From positions 1-62,493 of the forward strand of contig JAEEYF010000060.1 in the NCBI GenBank assembly GCA_016291655.1: a DNA stretch of 62,493 nt, given 5' to 3'. Positions 17,958 to 26,629 of the stretch are shown one piece after another. Each line of letters begins with the position of its first letter. Within the stretch, counting starts at the first letter, position 1. A program made the position numbers and the translations under genes. The DNA comes from Lachnospiraceae bacterium. GTDB taxonomy: Bacteria; Bacillota; Clostridia; Lachnospirales; Lachnospiraceae. The notes below the pieces were generated by a model. It was not told where the DNA came from and did not search any database. It saw only the letters and a list, made by a program, of their open reading frames with translations.

Positions 17958-18071
17958 ATGATCTCCTTTTCGGTATCGATCGAGAGGCGAATCACCTTTG
18001 ATGTCCCGATCTTCACCGACTTCATCCTCTATCCTCTATCCTTTGCATTTAAAGCATATGGCTTAAATGTG

Positions 18072-18100
18072 AAAAAGACTGTGCAATATCTGCACAGTCT
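18072..18100 (-). terminator. Intrinsic terminator after ddh
   Basis: A 9-bp perfect stem, GACTGTGCA (18077-18085) and TGCACAGTC (18091-18099), with a 5-base loop. Read on the minus strand it is followed by CTTTTTC. It lies about 55 bases past the ddh stop. The remaining 17958-18071 shows only CTCTATC-type short repeats. Confidence 0.85.
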
Positions 18101-18153
18101 GATTTTACACCTATTGAAGGTCTTTTACAATAAATACTTTATTAAGGGATAAC

Positions 18154-19137
18154 CTACAGCATAGACTTTCTGAGCTCCTCGCCGCTCTTTGCGGAGAGAT
18201 AAGCGGGTGCTATGTCAAACACCGTCTTGCAACCGACAGCGCCTTCGCTGCTTAATCTGTATGCTGCTCTGACATAAGCAGCCACAACACAGGAAGTAAA
18301 TTCCGGATTGGAATCCAGCTTTAAGCTGTACTCAATGGTATGTTTGTTTTCGCCGTTCCATCCGGTCTGTCCGGTCCTGATCACAAAACCGCCGTGAGGA
18401 ATGCCCTTATGATCGCGGTCCAGTTCTTCCTGGGAAATAAAGGTAACCGTTGTATCATAATCGGCAAAATAGTTGGGCATAGTCTTTATCTCTTTTTCAA
18501 CTCTTGCAGCATCTGCACCCTCTTTAAGAACAACATAACACTCTCTTGTGTGCTTCTGTCTTGTGGTAAGTTCAGGATTCTCACCGCTCCTTGCAGCTGC
18601 CAGTGCTTCGGGAACGGGACAGGTGTACTGTCTTGCATCCTTGACACCTTCGATCCTTCTGATAGCATCGGAATGGCCCTGGCTTACGCCTCTGCCCCAG
18701 AAAGTGTAATCCTTTCCGTTGGGAAGGATGCAATTTGCATAGAGTCTGTTGAGGGAGAACATACCGGGATCCCAGCCTACGGAGATTATGCCCACCTTGC
18801 CTGCCTTCTTAGCGGCTGCATCCACGTTTGCGAAGTGTTCGGGAACTCTTGCATGCGTATCAAATGTATCCACCACATTGAACATCGCCGCATACTTGGG
18901 TGTCTGCTCCGGAAGATCCGTTGCGGAACCTCCGCAAAGTACAAGAACATCTATCTTGTCCTTGTATTTCTCTATATCATTTACGCTCACTACAGCAGCA
19001 TTTGACCTGATCTTGACACTCGCAGGATCTCTTCTTGTAAACACAGCGGCAAGTTCCATATCCTCCGCCGCATTTACTGCCCACTCAATGCCTCGTCCGA
19101 TGTTTCCATAGCCCAAAATTCCAACTCTGATTGCCAT
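18154..19137 (-). CDS. ddh: meso-Diaminopimelate dehydrogenase
   Basis: A 327-residue NADPH enzyme that converts tetrahydrodipicolinate plus ammonia directly to meso-diaminopimelate. It begins MAIRVGILGYGNIGRGIEWA (Rossmann dinucleotide loop) and carries family segments DLPEQTPKYAAMFNVVDTFD, GIISVGWDPGMFSLNRLYA and FWGRGVSQGHSDAIRRI. The length matches the family (about 326). I chose ATG 19135-19137 with AGGAT upstream, because an upstream extension would run through the promoter. It is monocistronic between its own promoter and terminator. With dapL-dapF in the same window, the cell has two routes to meso-DAP. Confidence 0.93.
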   Translation of the reverse strand: MAIRVGILGYGNIGRGIEWAVNAAEDMELAAVFTRRDPASVKIRSNAAVVSVNDIEKYKDKIDVLVLCGGSATDLPEQTPKYAAMFNVVDTFDTHARVPEHFANVDAAAKKAGKVGIISVGWDPGMFSLNRLYANCILPNGKDYTFWGRGVSQGHSDAIRRIEGVKDARQYTCPVPEALAAARSGENPELTTRQKHTRECYVVLKEGADAARVEKEIKTMPNYFADYDTTVTFISQEELDRDHKGIPHGGFVIRTGQTGWNGENKHTIEYSLKLDSNPEFTSCVVAAYVRAAYRLSSEGAVGCKTVFDIAPAYLSAKSGEELRKSML

Positions 19138-19185
19138 AATAGTCATCCTTTCCATCCATTTCGGACTTACAAAAAAATTTGTATA

Positions 19186-19214
19186 ATTGTATACAGACCA
19201 TAAAAATTTGTCAA
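19186..19214 (-). promoter_or_regulatory. ddh promoter with small palindrome
   Basis: TTGACA (19209-19214), a 17-base spacer and TACAAT (19186-19191) on the minus strand. The -10 is embedded in the inverted repeat TGTATA-CAAT-TATACA, a possible repressor site. Confidence 0.75.
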
Positions 19215-19239
19215 CGTATTTCATTAAAAAAACACAAAA

Positions 19240-19266
19240 AATCCCCCGGTCTGTATGCCGAGGGAT
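19240..19266 (-). terminator. Intrinsic terminator after the sortase gene
   Basis: ATCCC... and ...GGGAT arms with inner CCGG/CCG pairing, read on the minus strand into GGGGGATTTTTTGTG. It begins right after the sortase stop codon and lies just upstream of the ddh promoter. Confidence 0.75.
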
Positions 19267-19272
19267 GCAGAT

Positions 19273-20307
19273 CTACCTGATCCTGACCGCAATAACAGCA
19301 AGTCTTCCGTCGCTGTTCCTTTTTCCGGTCTCATCATACTTATGACATGTTGAAAGCGTAAGTATCTGATCTCCGAAAGAAGCAGTAGCTCTGCACTTAA
19401 CTTTGCTCATATCCTTTACGTTTTTGTACCAGTAATCAAATTCTTCCTTCGTCTCAGCGTTATAGAAGAAATAGTACTTGAAGTTGTCATCCAAAGGATC
19501 TTCAAACTCGTGGGATCTGATCACCGCTATGACCTCATAGGTTCTGTATTCATAAGCAGTATCAAAATAGATATACTTGTGCTCTTCGTAATAGGTCTGT
19601 TTTAAATACTTGTCCAGCCTGCCGAACATGTCGCCGTTATTCATATTATGACCGAAGATCAATATGTTCGTCGTCGGAGCTTCGCCACCGTAATAATTGT
19701 TATCGATGCTTCCCACACCAACCCTGCATTCATTGACGGTAAACAGCGCACCGTTGTCATTATCCTTGCCTTCAAAGGAATGAGTGAGATAAAACTGCTC
19801 ATCGTAGCTTCGTTCCATTACAACAGGATAATTGATGACGGAATCTGCTCCCGGGATCTCCAGCCAGCCCACATAATCGGGGTTGCTTTCCTTGTATATC
19901 CGCCCAAGTTCCAGCATTTCCGGAGGTACAGGGGTGGGCGTAGGAGTAACCGTTGGCGTGTCAGTCGGTGTCGGTGTAGGCGTGGGATCGTAATCCCCGT
20001 TGGGTAAGGGCGGAAGTGTCACCTCCGGTCCCCGGGTAGGTGTCGGTGTAGGTGTAAACGTAGGCGTGTTAGTCGGCGTGGGAGTATAGGTCGGATTTCT
20101 GAGGTCTCTGTTCACGTTCGGCCGGCCGTATTGCTCTCTCATAGCCTGCAATTCACGGTATTCCGCTCTGTTATCGTACATTTCCCGCAGGTAGTTTGCC
20201 CCATAACCCAAAAAGGCACTTATCGAAGCTATGAACATTAAAAGGGAGATATAGTAACTTATTCCCCTTTTTCTTTTTAGTTTGACATTTCTGAATGACG
20301 GTTTCAT
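19273..20307 (-). CDS. Class B sortase with Thr-Pro linker
   Basis: A 344-residue membrane-bound transpeptidase: cytoplasmic basic N-terminus, one membrane segment (about 17-40), a Thr-Pro-rich spacer (about 72-130), then the sortase domain with His220 ([15 protein letters not shown]), Cys321 (TLSTC) and Arg335 (DGRLAV). The TLSTC box and domain spacing fit class B. The spacer resembles that of the HtrA-like protein at 4709-6238, suggesting both reach out through the wall. No protein with a sorting signal lies nearby, so its substrate is elsewhere. Confidence 0.85.
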   Translation of the reverse strand: MKPSFRNVKLKRKRGISYYISLLMFIASISAFLGYGANYLREMYDNRAEYRELQAMREQYGRPNVNRDLRNPTYTPTPTNTPTFTPTPTPTRGPEVTLPPLPNGDYDPTPTPTPTDTPTVTPTPTPVPPEMLELGRIYKESNPDYVGWLEIPGADSVINYPVVMERSYDEQFYLTHSFEGKDNDNGALFTVNECRVGVGSIDNNYYGGEAPTTNILIFGHNMNNGDMFGRLDKYLKQTYYEEHKYIYFDTAYEYRTYEVIAVIRSHEFEDPLDDNFKYYFFYNAETKEEFDYWYKNVKDMSKVKCRATASFGDQILTLSTCHKYDETGKRNSDGRLAVIAVRIR

Positions 20308-20351
20308 ATATTGCTGTTTCTCTTTAATTAAAGTTTATCGGCAATTATAAT

Positions 20352-20380
20352 AATATATATTTGTGATTTTTCCGTGTCAA
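20352..20380 (-). promoter_or_regulatory. Promoter of the sortase gene
   Basis: TTGACA (20375-20380), a 17-base spacer and TATATT (20352-20357) on the minus strand, about 45 bases before the sortase ATG, in an AT-rich gap of 80 bases. Confidence 0.6.
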
Positions 20381-20387
20381 CATTTTT

Positions 20388-21395
20388 TCAGGCTGTGATC
20401 TCGTCGATCTTTGCTCTTTCCTCCTGCGAAAATTCCATATTTTTAAGCATTCCTATGTTCTCTATGATCTGGGAAGGCTTGGAAGCACCGATAAGGACAC
20501 TTGTAATGTCACCGTCGCGAAGGATCCATGCAAGTGCCATCTCCGCCAATGTCTGTCCTCTTTGAGCAGCCACCTCTTTAAGAGCGCGGATCTTCTTCAG
20601 CATATCTTCGTTGATCGCGCTTTCCTTAAGGAATCTTCCGTCGGTCTTGATCCTGGAATCCGCAGGAATACCGTTAAGATATCTGTCGGTCAGAAGACCC
20701 TGAGCAAGCGGACAGAAGGTAATGATACCAATTCCGTTCTTCGCCGCATAGTCCTTAAGCCCATCCTGTTCCATTCCTCTGTCAAGGATATTGTATCTTC
20801 TCTGATTTATAATAAAAGGTGTTCCCATCTTTTTGAAGAGAGATGCGATCTCTATGGTCTGTTCTTTATTATAGTTTGATATGCCCACATAGAGAGCCTT
20901 ACCGCTCTTCACGATGGAATCCAGTGCACCTGCGGTTTCTTCTATGGGCGTATCGGGATCGGGACGATGATGATAGAAGATGTCCACATAATCAAGGCCC
21001 ATCCGCTTTAAGCTTTGGTCCAGGCTTGAGATCAGATACTTTCTGCTGCCTCCGTCTCCGTAAGGGCCCGACCACATTCCGTATCCGGCTTTCGTGGATA
21101 TCACCATCTCATCACGATAGGGTGCAAAAACTGTTTTCAGCATCCTGCCGAAGTTTTCCTCCGCTGCTCCGGGAACAGGGCCGTAATTGTTGGCAAGATC
21201 AAAATGAGTCACACCCTTGTCAAAAGCGGTCGTGCACATATCAACCATATTGTCGTAATTACCGTTCGAGCCGAAATTATGCCAGAGTCCCAGTGAAACA
21301 GCGGGAAGCATCAATCCGCTTCTTCCGCAACGATTATACTTCATGTTTTCGTAGCGCTTTTCATCAGCAGCATAAAGTCCTGTCTTATTATCCAC
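20388..21395 (-). CDS. Aldo/keto reductase (YghZ-like)
   Basis: A 335-residue TIM-barrel NADPH reductase. It shows Asp66 and Tyr71 in THFDLANNYGP, Lys in ISTKAGYGMW, His in DIFYHHRPDP and the late VLIGASKPSQI cofactor segment. Segments such as NRCGRSGLMLPAVSLGLW and NYGPVPGAAEE resemble the L-glyceraldehyde-3-phosphate/methylglyoxal reductase group, but the substrate is not certain. It is the third gene of an ohrR-gpx-reductase operon, which argues for detoxifying carbonyls formed under oxidative stress. Confidence 0.85.
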   Translation of the reverse strand: MDNKTGLYAADEKRYENMKYNRCGRSGLMLPAVSLGLWHNFGSNGNYDNMVDMCTTAFDKGVTHFDLANNYGPVPGAAEENFGRMLKTVFAPYRDEMVISTKAGYGMWSGPYGDGGSRKYLISSLDQSLKRMGLDYVDIFYHHRPDPDTPIEETAGALDSIVKSGKALYVGISNYNKEQTIEIASLFKKMGTPFIINQRRYNILDRGMEQDGLKDYAAKNGIGIITFCPLAQGLLTDRYLNGIPADSRIKTDGRFLKESAINEDMLKKIRALKEVAAQRGQTLAEMALAWILRDGDITSVLIGASKPSQIIENIGMLKNMEFSQEERAKIDEITA

Positions 21396-21406
21396 AATTT
21401 TCTCCT

Positions 21407-21940
21407 TTACAGTATGGAATCAACAAATTTCTCCACATCGTTCATCTTTGTGGTGGGCTCAAATCTTGCGACGACCTCGCCCTCTCTGTCTACGATAAAC
21501 TTGGTGAAATTCCATTTAATATCATTCTCTTTCTTTACAAACGCCTTGGAAACGATCTTAAGCAAACCTTTTGCCTTTCCTGTGCCAAGACCGTTGTTTT
21601 CCGCCTCCTGCTTAAGGAAGGTGTAAAGGGGAAGCTCGTTCTCTCCGTTAACCTCCGCTTTTTTCATCTGCGGAAACGCCGTATTATACTTAAGTGTGCA
21701 GAAGGATGTGATCTCCGCATCGCTCTGGGGCGCCTGGTTTGCAAACTGGTTACAGGGGATGTCTATGATCTCAAATCCCCTGTCATGATATTTCTCATAC
21801 ATAGCTTCAAGTTCCTTGTACTGAGGGGTAAAGCCGCACTTTGTAGCCGTATTGACGATCATAACGACCTTCCCCTTGGTCTCAGCCATCGGGAACTCTG
21901 TTCCGTCCTGTTTCTTTACACTGTAATCATAAAAACTCAT
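21407..21940 (-). CDS. Glutathione peroxidase-family thiol peroxidase
   Basis: A 177-residue peroxidase with the full catalytic set: Cys35 (NTATKCGFTPQY), Gln (PCNQFANQ, about 65-69), Trp and Asn (DIKWNFTKF, about 143). The active residue is a normal Cys codon. Clostridial members usually take electrons from thioredoxin rather than glutathione (family knowledge). It lies between ohrR and the aldo/keto reductase with gaps of 2 and 11 bases, so it is probably peroxide-induced through OhrR. Confidence 0.92.
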   Translation of the reverse strand: MSFYDYSVKKQDGTEFPMAETKGKVVMIVNTATKCGFTPQYKELEAMYEKYHDRGFEIIDIPCNQFANQAPQSDAEITSFCTLKYNTAFPQMKKAEVNGENELPLYTFLKQEAENNGLGTGKAKGLLKIVSKAFVKKENDIKWNFTKFIVDREGEVVARFEPTTKMNDVEKFVDSIL

Positions 21941-21942
21941 AG

Positions 21943-22422
21943 TCAGTCTCCTTTCTTTCTTCCGCGGTTCTCATTAAAGATCTCCATCATCTCACGGAGC
22001 AGTTTTCCGAGCTTTTCAAGCCTTTCCGGATCCTTGACTCCCGAAAAGCACATGCCTATCTGTCCGGGCACCTTCACCGCTTCTTCTTTAAGCTTCTCAC
22101 CTTCATCTGTGATCGTAACCACCAGATCTCTTGCATCTTCGGCTGAACGTTCCTTTGTAATGTAGCCCTTTTCTTCCAGTCTGTTGAGCACCGGTGAGAG
22201 CGTTCCGCTGTCCAGAAACAGTCTCGCTTTCAAATGCTTTGTCACAACCTTTTTTTCCTCCCACATTACCATCATAGTGATGTACTGCGTGTAGGTCAGA
22301 TCAAGTTTCGAAAGGAGCGGTGCATACATATTCACTATCTCCTTTGAACAAACATATAAGGGAAAGCACAGCTGGTTGTCCAATAACAGGCATTCATATT
22401 TTTTGTTATCGTTTTCGGCCAT
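21943..22422 (-). CDS. ohrR: MarR/OhrR-type peroxide-sensing repressor
   Basis: A 159-residue winged-helix regulator. It has the OhrR N-terminal signature with reactive Cys19 (DNQLCFPLYVCSKE), then LTYTQYITMMVMWEE and the DNA-binding region LDSGTLSPVLNRLEEKGYI. I start it at ATG 22420-22422, which has AGGAGG upstream. It heads the operon with the peroxidase and aldo/keto reductase and probably represses its own promoter until Cys19 is oxidised. Confidence 0.85.
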   Translation of the reverse strand: MAENDNKKYECLLLDNQLCFPLYVCSKEIVNMYAPLLSKLDLTYTQYITMMVMWEEKKVVTKHLKARLFLDSGTLSPVLNRLEEKGYITKERSAEDARDLVVTITDEGEKLKEEAVKVPGQIGMCFSGVKDPERLEKLGKLLREMMEIFNENRGRKKGD

Positions 22423-22473
22423 ATCCGCCTCCTGAGATCGTCGAAGCAAAGCTCGCTTCGTTTTTGGTTTCGC

Positions 22474-22508
22474 AAAATCAGTTTAGCACAATTGATTTTC
22501 GCTGTCAA
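22474..22508 (-). promoter_or_regulatory. ohrR operon promoter and probable operator
   Basis: TTGACA (22503-22508), 17-base spacer, TAAACT (22480-22485). An inverted repeat AAAATCA (22474-22480) / TGATTTT (22493-22499) overlies the -10 and spacer, where a MarR-family dimer would block RNA polymerase. A further 6-bp hairpin, CGAAGC/GCTTCG, lies in the leader. The rest of the 265-base gap up to 22687 is AT-rich, with a weak candidate -10 TATAAT for the EAL gene and nothing else I can identify. Confidence 0.75.
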
Positions 22509-22687
22509 TAAAACCAATTATTAAAAAAATATATATTCCGACGCTCTAACGTGATAAAGTTCCTGCGGTAAACTTTCGCAATTTTCAAACTATCATTATA
22601 TTTTTCAGACATTTGTTGGACTAATTTATTATAATGTAAAAAAGGAGTTTTCCGTTTCATTTTTTTAAGAAAAGGGTGGGATAAGAT

Positions 22688-24586
22688 ATGGCAAGTGTAA
22701 ACAGTGCAATTCCGAGCTTTATAATATTGATAATGTTTTTGGTAGGCTTTTTCTCTGTTCCCAGGATACCAATATTAACCAATAAAATATATATCCGGCT
22801 TTTGCTTGCCAATCTTTTCACCGCTGCGTTGAACATACTGGCATCCGACGGAAACAAATACTATAAATTGCTCTCGGTGGGTTTGGTATATACCCTGAAC
22901 ATTTTATTTTTCTTTTCTCTCATTATCCGCACGTATCTGTTCTTTGCCTACTCCGCATCACTCGTAAACTTAAACAGATACAATGCAGGATTATTTGCCT
23001 GGGTATTCAGACTTCCCTTCATCATTTCATCCCTGTTGATCTTTTCCTCCTTCAAAACGGATGCTGTTTTCAGAGTGACAGAATCGGGCTTTGAAAAAGG
23101 CCATTTCATGTATATACTGTATGTATGCCTGTTTTTCTATATAGCCGTATCGTATCTTGCGATCTTCATACACAAGTCCAATTTTGAAAGTACCCGTGAG
23201 TTCTGGGGTGCGATAGTTTTTAATCTGTTTCTGATTGCAGGTTCCGTATTCGTATTGATCTTCCCCACCTCGCTCCTTATCGACACCTTCTGTCTGATGG
23301 CCGTAATGGTGATCTTCCTTTGTTTTGAAAACCCCGAGTTCCACACCGAAAAAAGAACGGGGCTCTTTAACGGAAACGCCCTTACGGAATACATTCAGGA
23401 GATGCGCTATAAAAAAAGGTTCCTGCTGGTTGCTTTTGCCATCAAGAACTATCAGGACATTCGTGACATCTACGGTACATTGCCCATGGACACCGGCATC
23501 CGGCTGATCTCCGACTACCTGAGAGCCGAATTTCCCTTTGCCACTTCATTCTATTTTAAAGAGGGACGTTTTGTTCTCGCAACAACCGAAACCCCCGATG
23601 CGGAACCTATATGTGAAAAACTCAAGAGTCGGTTCAACCATCCCTGGAATGCGAAGGGCGTGGACCTTTACCTGAGCATATGCTTTGCAAAGCTGGATCC
23701 GGATACCGAAATACGATCGGCTGATCTCACGATAAATGCATTGATCTCCGCTCTTCACAGAGCTTCCTCCGCTGAGGACGGCACCTGTACCTCGGTCGTT
23801 GAAAAAGATATCGCGGACTACATCAAAGAGATCTCTGTCAAGAAGATACTTGAACTCACTGTTGAAGAAAATCTCGTTGAGGTTTTCCTGCAGCCCATAG
23901 TAGAAACCACAAATCTCCGGATCGTCGGAGCCGAGGCGCTTGCCCGCATCCGTGACAGGGAAGGGCATTTCATCTCTCCCGAGGATTTCATTCCGATAGC
24001 CGAAAAAAACGGTTGCATCACCATCCTCGGAGAACAGATCCTTGACAAGACGTGTCAGTTCATAAAAGCAAACGCTCTTGATTCCATCGGTCTTTCCTGG
24101 ATCAATGTAAACCTCTCACCGATACAGTTTTTTGTAGCGGACATAGCAAACAGTTACGACGAGATCATTCGCCGTAACGGTCTTGATTACAATATTATCC
24201 ATCTCGAGATCACCGAGGAAGCCATGGTCAGCCAGTCCCTTCTCATGAAGCAAATGGAATCCATGACCGAAAAGGGATTCAAGTTCGTTCTCGACGACTA
24301 CGGAAAAGGCTACTCAAACCTTTCCCGTCTGCACAAATGTCCTTTCATCAACATTAAGATCGATATGGAACTTGTCTGGGCTTACTGTAATCATCCAAAC
24401 CTTCTCCTCCCCAGCATGATCTCCGGTTTTAAGAGCATGGGCTTTACCGTAACTGCGGAAGGGATAGAAAACCGTGAAATGGCGGATGCAATGATAGCTC
24501 TCGGTTGTGACTACCTCCAGGGCTACTACTTCTCAAAGCCGCTGCCCATGAAGGATTTCACCAAAGCCTTTGCTATTTTTGCCTAA
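22688..24586 (+). CDS. Membrane protein with degenerate GGDEF and intact EAL domain
   Basis: A 632-residue protein. Six or seven membrane segments fill about 1-215. A GGDEF-like domain follows (about 225-370) whose signature is replaced by FKEGRFVL, so it cannot be a cyclase. The C-terminal EAL domain (about 385-632) keeps the c-di-GMP phosphodiesterase residues: Glu416 in GAEALAR, LNVNLSP-like WINVNLSP, EITEEAM, LDDYGKGYSNL, INIKID, TAEGIEN and DYLQGYYFSKP. I infer a c-di-GMP-degrading enzyme tuned by its membrane and GGDEF modules. The RBS is weak (AGGGTGGG). Its 3' end overlaps that of dapL by 14 bases. Confidence 0.85.
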   Translation: MASVNSAIPSFIILIMFLVGFFSVPRIPILTNKIYIRLLLANLFTAALNILASDGNKYYKLLSVGLVYTLNILFFFSLIIRTYLFFAYSASLVNLNRYNAGLFAWVFRLPFIISSLLIFSSFKTDAVFRVTESGFEKGHFMYILYVCLFFYIAVSYLAIFIHKSNFESTREFWGAIVFNLFLIAGSVFVLIFPTSLLIDTFCLMAVMVIFLCFENPEFHTEKRTGLFNGNALTEYIQEMRYKKRFLLVAFAIKNYQDIRDIYGTLPMDTGIRLISDYLRAEFPFATSFYFKEGRFVLATTETPDAEPICEKLKSRFNHPWNAKGVDLYLSICFAKLDPDTEIRSADLTINALISALHRASSAEDGTCTSVVEKDIADYIKEISVKKILELTVEENLVEVFLQPIVETTNLRIVGAEALARIRDREGHFISPEDFIPIAEKNGCITILGEQILDKTCQFIKANALDSIGLSWINVNLSPIQFFVADIANSYDEIIRRNGLDYNIIHLEITEEAMVSQSLLMKQMESMTEKGFKFVLDDYGKGYSNLSRLHKCPFINIKIDMELVWAYCNHPNLLLPSMISGFKSMGFTVTAEGIENREMADAMIALGCDYLQGYYFSKPLPMKDFTKAFAIFA

Positions 24587-25763
24587 GCAGTTCCTTTAAT
24601 CTGCGGGCAGCTTCTATGGTATCCTCTCTGCTTCCGAATACCGAGAACCTGAAATAGCCCTCTCCGCAGGCTCCGAAGCCTTCTCCGGGAGTTCCCACCA
24701 CCTGTATCTCCTTTAACAGATGATCGAAGAACTCCCAGCTTCCCATGCCGTCGGGACATTTCATCCATATATAAGGCGAGTTCTTTCCGCCGCAATACCA
24801 TATGCCCAATTCATCCAGCGCTTCCATGAGGAGGCGCGCATTTTCTTTGTAGTAACCGATGTTTTCCCTGATCTGCTTCTGTCCTTCGGGCGTAAAAACG
24901 GCCGCTCCGCCCTTCTGTATGATGTAGGAGACTCCGTTGGTCTTGGTCGTCCTGTTTCTCACCCACATATCATTGAAGCACATGCCCTGTCTCACAAGCG
25001 CCTTGGGGATCACGGTATAGCCCAGTCTGGTACCCGTGAAACCGGCCGTCTTTGAAAGCGAGCATATCTCTATGGCGCAGGTCTTTGCGCCCTCCAGTTC
25101 AAATATGCTTCTCGGAAGTCCTTCATCTTCTATAAAAGCTTCATAGGCCGCATCAAACAGGATCACCGAGCCGTTGCTATTTGCAAAATCCACCCATTTT
25201 TGAAGCTTCTCCCTTGTAAACACCGCGCCTGTCGGATTATTGGGCGAGCATATGTACAGTATATCGGCTTTTGCCTCATCGGAGGGCTCGGGGAGGAATC
25301 CGTTCTCTATGCCCGAAGCAAGATGAACGATCCTTCTGCCGGCCATAACGTTCGCATCCACATAGGCGGGATAAGCGGGCTCTATAACAAGTGCGCTGCT
25401 GCTCCTGTCAAAAAGGTCCAGAATATCCCCAAGTTCATCGCTGGCTCCGCCGGATACAAAGACCTCCTCGTCCGTTACGTTCACTCCGCGGGAGCGATAG
25501 TATTCCCCGATGGTCGCTCTGAGAAAGGGTGCGCCGGGCTCGGGCATATAACCATGGAAGCGTTCCTTTACCGCCTGATCGTCCACCGCCTCATGAAGGG
25601 CCTTGATCACGCTCTCACAAAGAGGAAGGGACACATCGCCTATGCCCATCCGATACAGTTTCTTGTCCGGATTCGCTTCCAGATAGGCCTTGGTCTTTTT
25701 GCCGATATTGTAAAACAGATACGAATTCTTAAGATCCGCATAATGCATATTGGGAGTTATCAT
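24573..25763 (-). CDS. dapL: LL-diaminopimelate aminotransferase
   Basis: A 396-residue PLP enzyme that turns tetrahydrodipicolinate into LL-diaminopimelate in one glutamate-dependent step. Family marks: YRMGIGDVSLPLCESVIKA near the N-terminus, SGGASDELGDILDLF, CSPNNPTGAVF, the PLP Lys in EICSLSKTAGFTGTRLGY, and GFGACGEGYFRFSVFGSRE. It overlaps dapF by 4 bases (ATGA), the natural pairing since DapF acts on its product. The last gene of the nitrogen operon on this strand. Confidence 0.92.
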   Translation of the reverse strand: MITPNMHYADLKNSYLFYNIGKKTKAYLEANPDKKLYRMGIGDVSLPLCESVIKALHEAVDDQAVKERFHGYMPEPGAPFLRATIGEYYRSRGVNVTDEEVFVSGGASDELGDILDLFDRSSSALVIEPAYPAYVDANVMAGRRIVHLASGIENGFLPEPSDEAKADILYICSPNNPTGAVFTREKLQKWVDFANSNGSVILFDAAYEAFIEDEGLPRSIFELEGAKTCAIEICSLSKTAGFTGTRLGYTVIPKALVRQGMCFNDMWVRNRTTKTNGVSYIIQKGGAAVFTPEGQKQIRENIGYYKENARLLMEALDELGIWYCGGKNSPYIWMKCPDGMGSWEFFDHLLKEIQVVGTPGEGFGACGEGYFRFSVFGSREDTIEAARRLKELLRQK

Positions 25764-26551
25764 TCCTCTACCTCGCCTTCATATATGAACTCAGCCGGTC
25801 CTCTCATGGTCACGGCATAATTCTCCTCAACAAAGATCGTCAGCGGACCTCCGTCAAGGATTACCGTAATGGGGCTGTTGAAGCTGCAGTACCCCTTTGC
25901 TATGGCTGCCGCCGCGGTCGCACACGCTCCCGTACCGCAGGCCATGGTGATCCCGCTGCCTCTTTCCCAAACCCGCATACGTACTTTGTTTTCTGAAAGC
26001 ACTTGCACGAATTCCGTGTTCACGCCATCGGGAAAAGCGGGATGATGCTCAAATTTTGTACCTATCCTGTCGAGAGCAACCTTGTCTATGTCCTCCACAA
26101 AAGTGACTATGTGAGGATTTCCCACAGACACGGGAGTTACCGCATAGTCCTCACCGTCTATGCTCAGAACAAGATCATCGGAAACCTCCGCAACACCCAT
26201 GCCAACGGTAACCTCTCTCACTTTACCGTTTCTCACGTCAAGGCCGAGGGTTTTAATGCCCGACAGGGTTTCCACCTTCAAAATGGTGCTGTCGGTGTAG
26301 CCCTTATCATAAACATATTTCCCGACACAGCGTATTCCGTTTCCGCACATCTTAGCTTCGCTGCCGTCCGCATTGAATATACGCATCTTGAAATCCGCAA
26401 TGTAGGACGGGGAGATGTAGATCATCCCGTCGGAACCGGCGCCGAAATGCCTCTCGGAAAGCCTCACCGACAGGTCTTTTATATTCTCCGGAACCTCTCC
26501 GTACACATAGAGATAGTCATTACCCAGCCCGTGCATTTTTGTAAAGTGCAT
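25760..26551 (-). CDS. dapF: Diaminopimelate epimerase
   Basis: A 263-residue PLP-independent epimerase, LL-DAP to meso-DAP. Both catalytic cysteines are visible: KMCGNGIRCVGKYV and MACGTGACATAAAA. It starts MHFTKMHGLGNDYLYVY at ATG 26549-26551, 8 bases after AAAGGAGG; the frame extends upstream into a REP palindrome and has no better start. A 64-base REP hairpin separates it from carB, so its expression relative to carB may be tuned by that structure. Confidence 0.95.
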   Translation of the reverse strand: MHFTKMHGLGNDYLYVYGEVPENIKDLSVRLSERHFGAGSDGMIYISPSYIADFKMRIFNADGSEAKMCGNGIRCVGKYVYDKGYTDSTILKVETLSGIKTLGLDVRNGKVREVTVGMGVAEVSDDLVLSIDGEDYAVTPVSVGNPHIVTFVEDIDKVALDRIGTKFEHHPAFPDGVNTEFVQVLSENKVRMRVWERGSGITMACGTGACATAAAAIAKGYCSFNSPITVILDGGPLTIFVEENYAVTMRGPAEFIYEGEVEE

Positions 26552-26565
26552 AAATTTACCTCCTT

Positions 26566-26629
26566 TGACACCATAACCCCGTCCCCAAGGTGTCAAAAAA
26601 TGACACCCGGGGACGGGGTTATGGTGTCA
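26566..26629. repeat. REP-like palindrome R3, full two-arm form
   Basis: A 21-bp perfect outer inverted repeat beginning TGACACCATAACCCCGTCCC and its complement, enclosing an inner GGTGTCA/TGACACC stem with five A between. It fills the gap between carB and dapF: the carB stop TGA is part of its right arm, and the dapF ribosome binding site begins directly at its left arm. Confidence 0.9.

Noticed and set aside
18154..19214. Lysine riboswitch or T-box before ddh, asnB or dapF
   Set aside because: Leaders are too short, and I see no T-box core or lysine-type junction. The only structured leaders found are the hexaloop/terminator ones.
20843..22165. A 440-codon open frame on the plus strand
   Set aside because: It lies antisense to the aldo/keto reductase, peroxidase and ohrR genes, which have full family motifs and RBSs. 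Its translation has no domain pattern.
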